DNA of 64,000 nucleotides from Citrus sinensis (taxonomy: Eukaryota > Streptophyta > Magnoliopsida > Sapindales > Rutaceae): positions 36,481,001 to 36,545,000 of the forward strand of contig NC_068560.1 in NCBI RefSeq assembly GCF_022201045.2. The letters run 5' to 3'. Of this stretch, positions 60,776-64,000 are shown piece by piece. A model generated the notes under the pieces. That model worked only from the letters and a program-made list of their open reading frames with translations. It was not told the origin of the DNA and searched no databases. Numbering within the stretch: position 1 is the first letter of the stretch; the number at the start of each line of letters is the position of its first letter. The translations under genes and the position numbers were made by a program.

Positions 60776-62459
60776 CTCCTAGTCTACTCTTATGTTTAAA
60801 TTTTCGAACAAACTTTCTCACCACAATAAATATATGATTGAGCTAATTCAAGCAAAGGCTAAAAGATTTACTATTCAAATATTGATAGGCTATAGTCTAA
60901 TATTTTAGAAAAAAAAAAGAAAAAGAAAAACTGATGTTTTACTCTCTCTTTTTCTCCTACCCAAATCATGTCCTTGTATAAAAATGTAAAGCAAAATCAC
61001 AGATCAAACCACGCATGCTCCATTTTTGTTTCCGCTAAAAACAAAAAGTAGGAAAAGAAGAAGGAATACAAGTAAAACTGTAAAAGTTTGTTTTCCTACC
61101 ATAAAGTTGTGCCGTTCTGAACCAATTAATTTATAAGCTAACAGTAGTAAATTAATTAGAAAAGTAGTCATACCAAAGTTCAATTATGAAGCAATCCAAT
61201 TTGACAAGTTTAAAACTCAAGAAAAACTCACATTCTTTGATGCCACCCACGCACTAAAATTGTCGTGATGTTCAATTGTACCGAGAATATAATCCACAGC
61301 TGTAATGGGAGGTAAGGAGCAATGAAAAATGATGAATACAGTGTCAAAAAGAATGAAATGAGTGACAGAACCGTGAGTAATGATAACCAATTTGATTATC
61401 TTGTAGCTGCTTTATCTTTTCTGAATCCAATACGCAACAAAAGTCCACCATGAATCTTGAGAGGGAAAGGAAATATACTGCCTTTCTCCAATTTCACTTT
61501 CAAAAAGTGTCGTCATTGGAGCCAAGCCAACCTTGCTATTATGAGCTACACAGATTGTGGGGTGTCATGGTATTATTATACTGAATCATGATGCATGGGT
61601 AACTAGCAACGACTCCTTTCACATCCAGTCCTATTACTATCACCATTTGCCTAACACCACTCCACCATGTACTCAATTATCAAATAGTGTATCTTGGCAG
61701 TTTAAAAGTTTTACCATTCTCGTTGCCATGTGCCAAAGACCACATCACGACACTATACACCGTGGAAAGCACCTCTCCCCTTTTCCTCTCTCAATAAAAA
61801 CCCGTTGATTCACACTTTTTAGGACCCACAGCCTTTCGCCGTTTTATGTCAAATTAAGAACAGCATATTAAAAACTAGTCCAATTTAAAGTCCCACGTGG
61901 TCTTTGAGTAATGAAGTAATCGAATTGAAAGTCCCCAACACGACACCGCGTCAGAAGATTCAACCCCACTGGCCCAATCAGACGCATGATTATCGAGGAA
62001 GCGTTTCCGACCCTGGCCTCTCAAAAACCATTAGCATCGTAATGCAAAGGTGACGTGAATTTGCCGGCACGTGTCCGATATTTTAGGTTGTAGCAAGTAG
62101 CAACAACGAAACACAACTGAGGGTGCTCGGCGAGACAACTGAAGAATTCTAAATACGGTATTTTTTCTTTTTATTTTTCCCCTCAAAAGAGCCTCTATAT
62201 ACATGCAACAATTTCACTTGTAACCCCAACCCCACTTCAAAAATATGATTCCAGGAGCTAATGAGATTACATAGTGCCAGATGATAAAACCCTAGGTGAG
62301 ATGATTACAGGAATACACCATCATTTTTATACACATGCAAAATTACAAAAGGGCTCTAAGTTCGTCTAACCATTTTATCTTTCAAGTTAATCGAGTTTCT
62401 ACTAGCAAAAGTACACCGACAAAAATAAGAGGTGAACTCCATAAGATCATGATAAGTAT
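60776..62459. other. Intergenic, 3' of the DUF4091 gene
   Basis: No coding signature. The last about 200 bases are likely 3' UTR of the gene to the right. The frame at 61557-61808 has no recognisable content. Confidence 0.5.
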
Positions 62460-63263
62460 TCAATGTCGGCAAGCACTGAAAATCTCGCCCCGCATGACAT
62501 CAATCGGCAGGTGCTCAATTGTGTACCGCTCGGGACCCAGGTACGTTCCTGTCTTCTCCAACAGAGCAAGCCCTTCATCTCTACCATATCTTGAAGCATA
62601 GAGGTTTAGGTATTCAATGTCCTAATACAGCATCCAAAAGAACACATCAGAGACACAAAAGACAATTTTACTTATCTAAGCGAAAAATAACTAATTGGAT
62701 GAAGGCACTGCACATAAATCTGTTTTTACTTAGAGCTAGAGATTCTGGTCAACTGAGAGTACTACTCGGAGACAAAGAATAAATGAAACCAAGACATGGA
62801 TGAGCATTAAAATAAATAATAACAAATCCACCTGACCTGCAAACCACTCAGAATTCTCTCTAGTCTTAAGGAAGCAACAGGTTGACGCGAAGACGAGAAC
62901 ACCTCACCAGGGTAGAATAAAACCCCATCACCAGGGGGAAGGCCACGCCTAAATCTTATCTGCTAGCAATTGAATGTCCTATTGTCAGGAAAGGGACAAA
63001 AAAAAAAAAGAAAGAAGAGAGAGAGAGGAGGAGAAGGGGCAGGCATCTTCGGACAAGACCAATCAAGCACTAAGCAGCCAGGCCAATACCTCAGCACTAG
63101 GAACTGTTGCCTTTTCATAACAGTTGGCACCCCAGTATAAGAATCCTGTTCCACCTTCTTTCCATACACGCCACATTACAGCACGATGCTGTGAACCTCG
63201 CATCCCAAGATGCCAATTCGGATGAGGATCAGATGGTCCCATGCAAACATATGTCCACCATTC
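62460..63263 (-). CDS. DUF4091 / GH123-like glycoside hydrolase, 3' end only (partial)
   Basis: Last three exons of a larger gene that continues beyond the right edge. Exons in gene order: 63090-63263, 62837-62959, 62460-62621, all in phase. The protein reads EWWTYVCMGPSDPHPNWHLG, then MWRVWKEGGTGFLYWGANCY, then IRFRRGLPPGDGVLFYPGEV with SLRLERILSGLQ, and ends DIEYLNLYASRYGRDEGLAL through MRGEIFSACRH-stop. This matches the C-terminal half of plant proteins with the DUF4091 domain (Pfam GH123 catalytic domain). Their role in plants is not well known. The N-terminal part is outside the window, and I could not place further exons in 63264-64000. Confidence 0.88.
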
Positions 63264-64000
63264 CTTTAACAACAAAGAATTCAGTTGTCTTCAGCACCGC
63301 TTAAGAATGCTCGGAAATTTTATAACACATCCAAACTTCCAATTCTCCAATAAAAAGCAAATTGTCACAATGCATCAATATGGAACTGATGTGCCATTAT
63401 AAAGAAATGGAACCCTTAACACAGAACTAATGGGCCATATACCTATTTTGCAACTAAAAGTCACAACCATAAAAGTGCAAGCCTGTTCAATATTGAATAA
63501 GTACAAGTTGTAAGGCATAAGAAATTTCTGTCAATCATGTCATCCTTCATCAGTTTCCCCCAAAAAACAAGCTATGCACATTAGATGACAATCACCAGGC
63601 CTAACAAACAGATATTGATTGACAGAGTAGCCACCATTAACATTACACATAACATTCTAACTCACATGACATTGAAATATATTAGTAAATAAATATGCAT
63701 CTTCACAGGCTGAAGACAAAACCATGCTTGCCCTGTATGCAGAAGTCGTATACGCTTCTCCAGCATTGAAATCAAAACTAGAGGTTTGTACGGGTGACCT
63801 CTGTATTGAGATATGGCACACCTAGGCAATCAGCACAGATGTACTAGTTTCTACCGTTCACAAATGCTGATACTAAGCTTTGACTTTATATTTTTCAAAT
63901 ACATGTAATGTGGAGTCAAACCATTGTTCTTTTGAAAATAAAAATGTAAAAGATTCAATATGTGACAAGTAGGACATTACAACTCCAAACATATTTAAAA
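63264..64000 (-). other. Intron of the DUF4091 gene to the window edge
   Basis: By position this is intron upstream (in gene order) of exon 63090-63263. I see no stretch with the expected earlier part of the domain, so the next exon probably lies beyond 64000. Confidence 0.5.

Overview
This is nuclear DNA from a dicot plant. It is AT-rich, with intron-containing genes, GT-AG introns and plant-specific families (UGT with a PSPG box, IDD zinc finger, RRA arabinosyltransferase, JAC1-type J protein), plus many small TIR elements. Several proteins resemble Citrus or related Rosid proteins as I remember them; that species guess is inference. I see no bacterial, organellar or viral block and no LTR element.

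Layout: 80-700 LINE relic; 2212-3642 (+) intronless UGT72-type glucosyltransferase; 4787-5785 hAT-type element copy 1; 6813-7312 Mutator-type MITE nested in an older inverted-repeat element; 8155-8934 (+) PEX11A followed by a decayed tandem copy (9405-10048); 12292-16985 (+) LPEAT1 lysophospholipid acyltransferase, in which exons 2-4 are present twice, each block ending in a long poly-C tract; 18884-20410 (-) deSI/PPPDE thiol peptidase; 25398-31381 (-) JAC1-like J-domain protein with a LINE tail and hAT copy 2 in one intron; 33018-34760 (-) RRA arabinosyltransferase; 36322-40273 (-) PTC7-type PP2C; 41960-45656 and 50626-53462 (-) a tandem pair of CYP749A-like P450s separated by a cluster of nested MITEs and hAT copy 3; 55082-57464 (-) IDD C2H2 transcription factor; 62460-63263 (-) the 3' end of a DUF4091/GH123-like gene that runs off the right edge.

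The genes are ordinary housekeeping, signalling and specialised-metabolism genes and do not form an evident cluster. The UGT and the P450 pair could both act in specialised metabolism, but about 38 kb and seven unrelated genes separate them. Exon coordinates were worked out by hand from reading frame, GT/AG sites and remembered family sequences. All models keep phase except JAC1 between exons 4 and 5.

I found no new multi-gene system. The most unusual things are: the exact 739-bp duplication inside LPEAT1 with poly-C ends (real or an assembly artefact); a trio of about 1-kb hAT-type elements with perfect 8-bp target duplications and G-run ends; a Mutator-type element with a GC-rich 134-bp tandem repeat inside an older MITE; the decayed PEX11A tandem copy; and the unresolved exon junction in the JAC1 intron that received two insertions.
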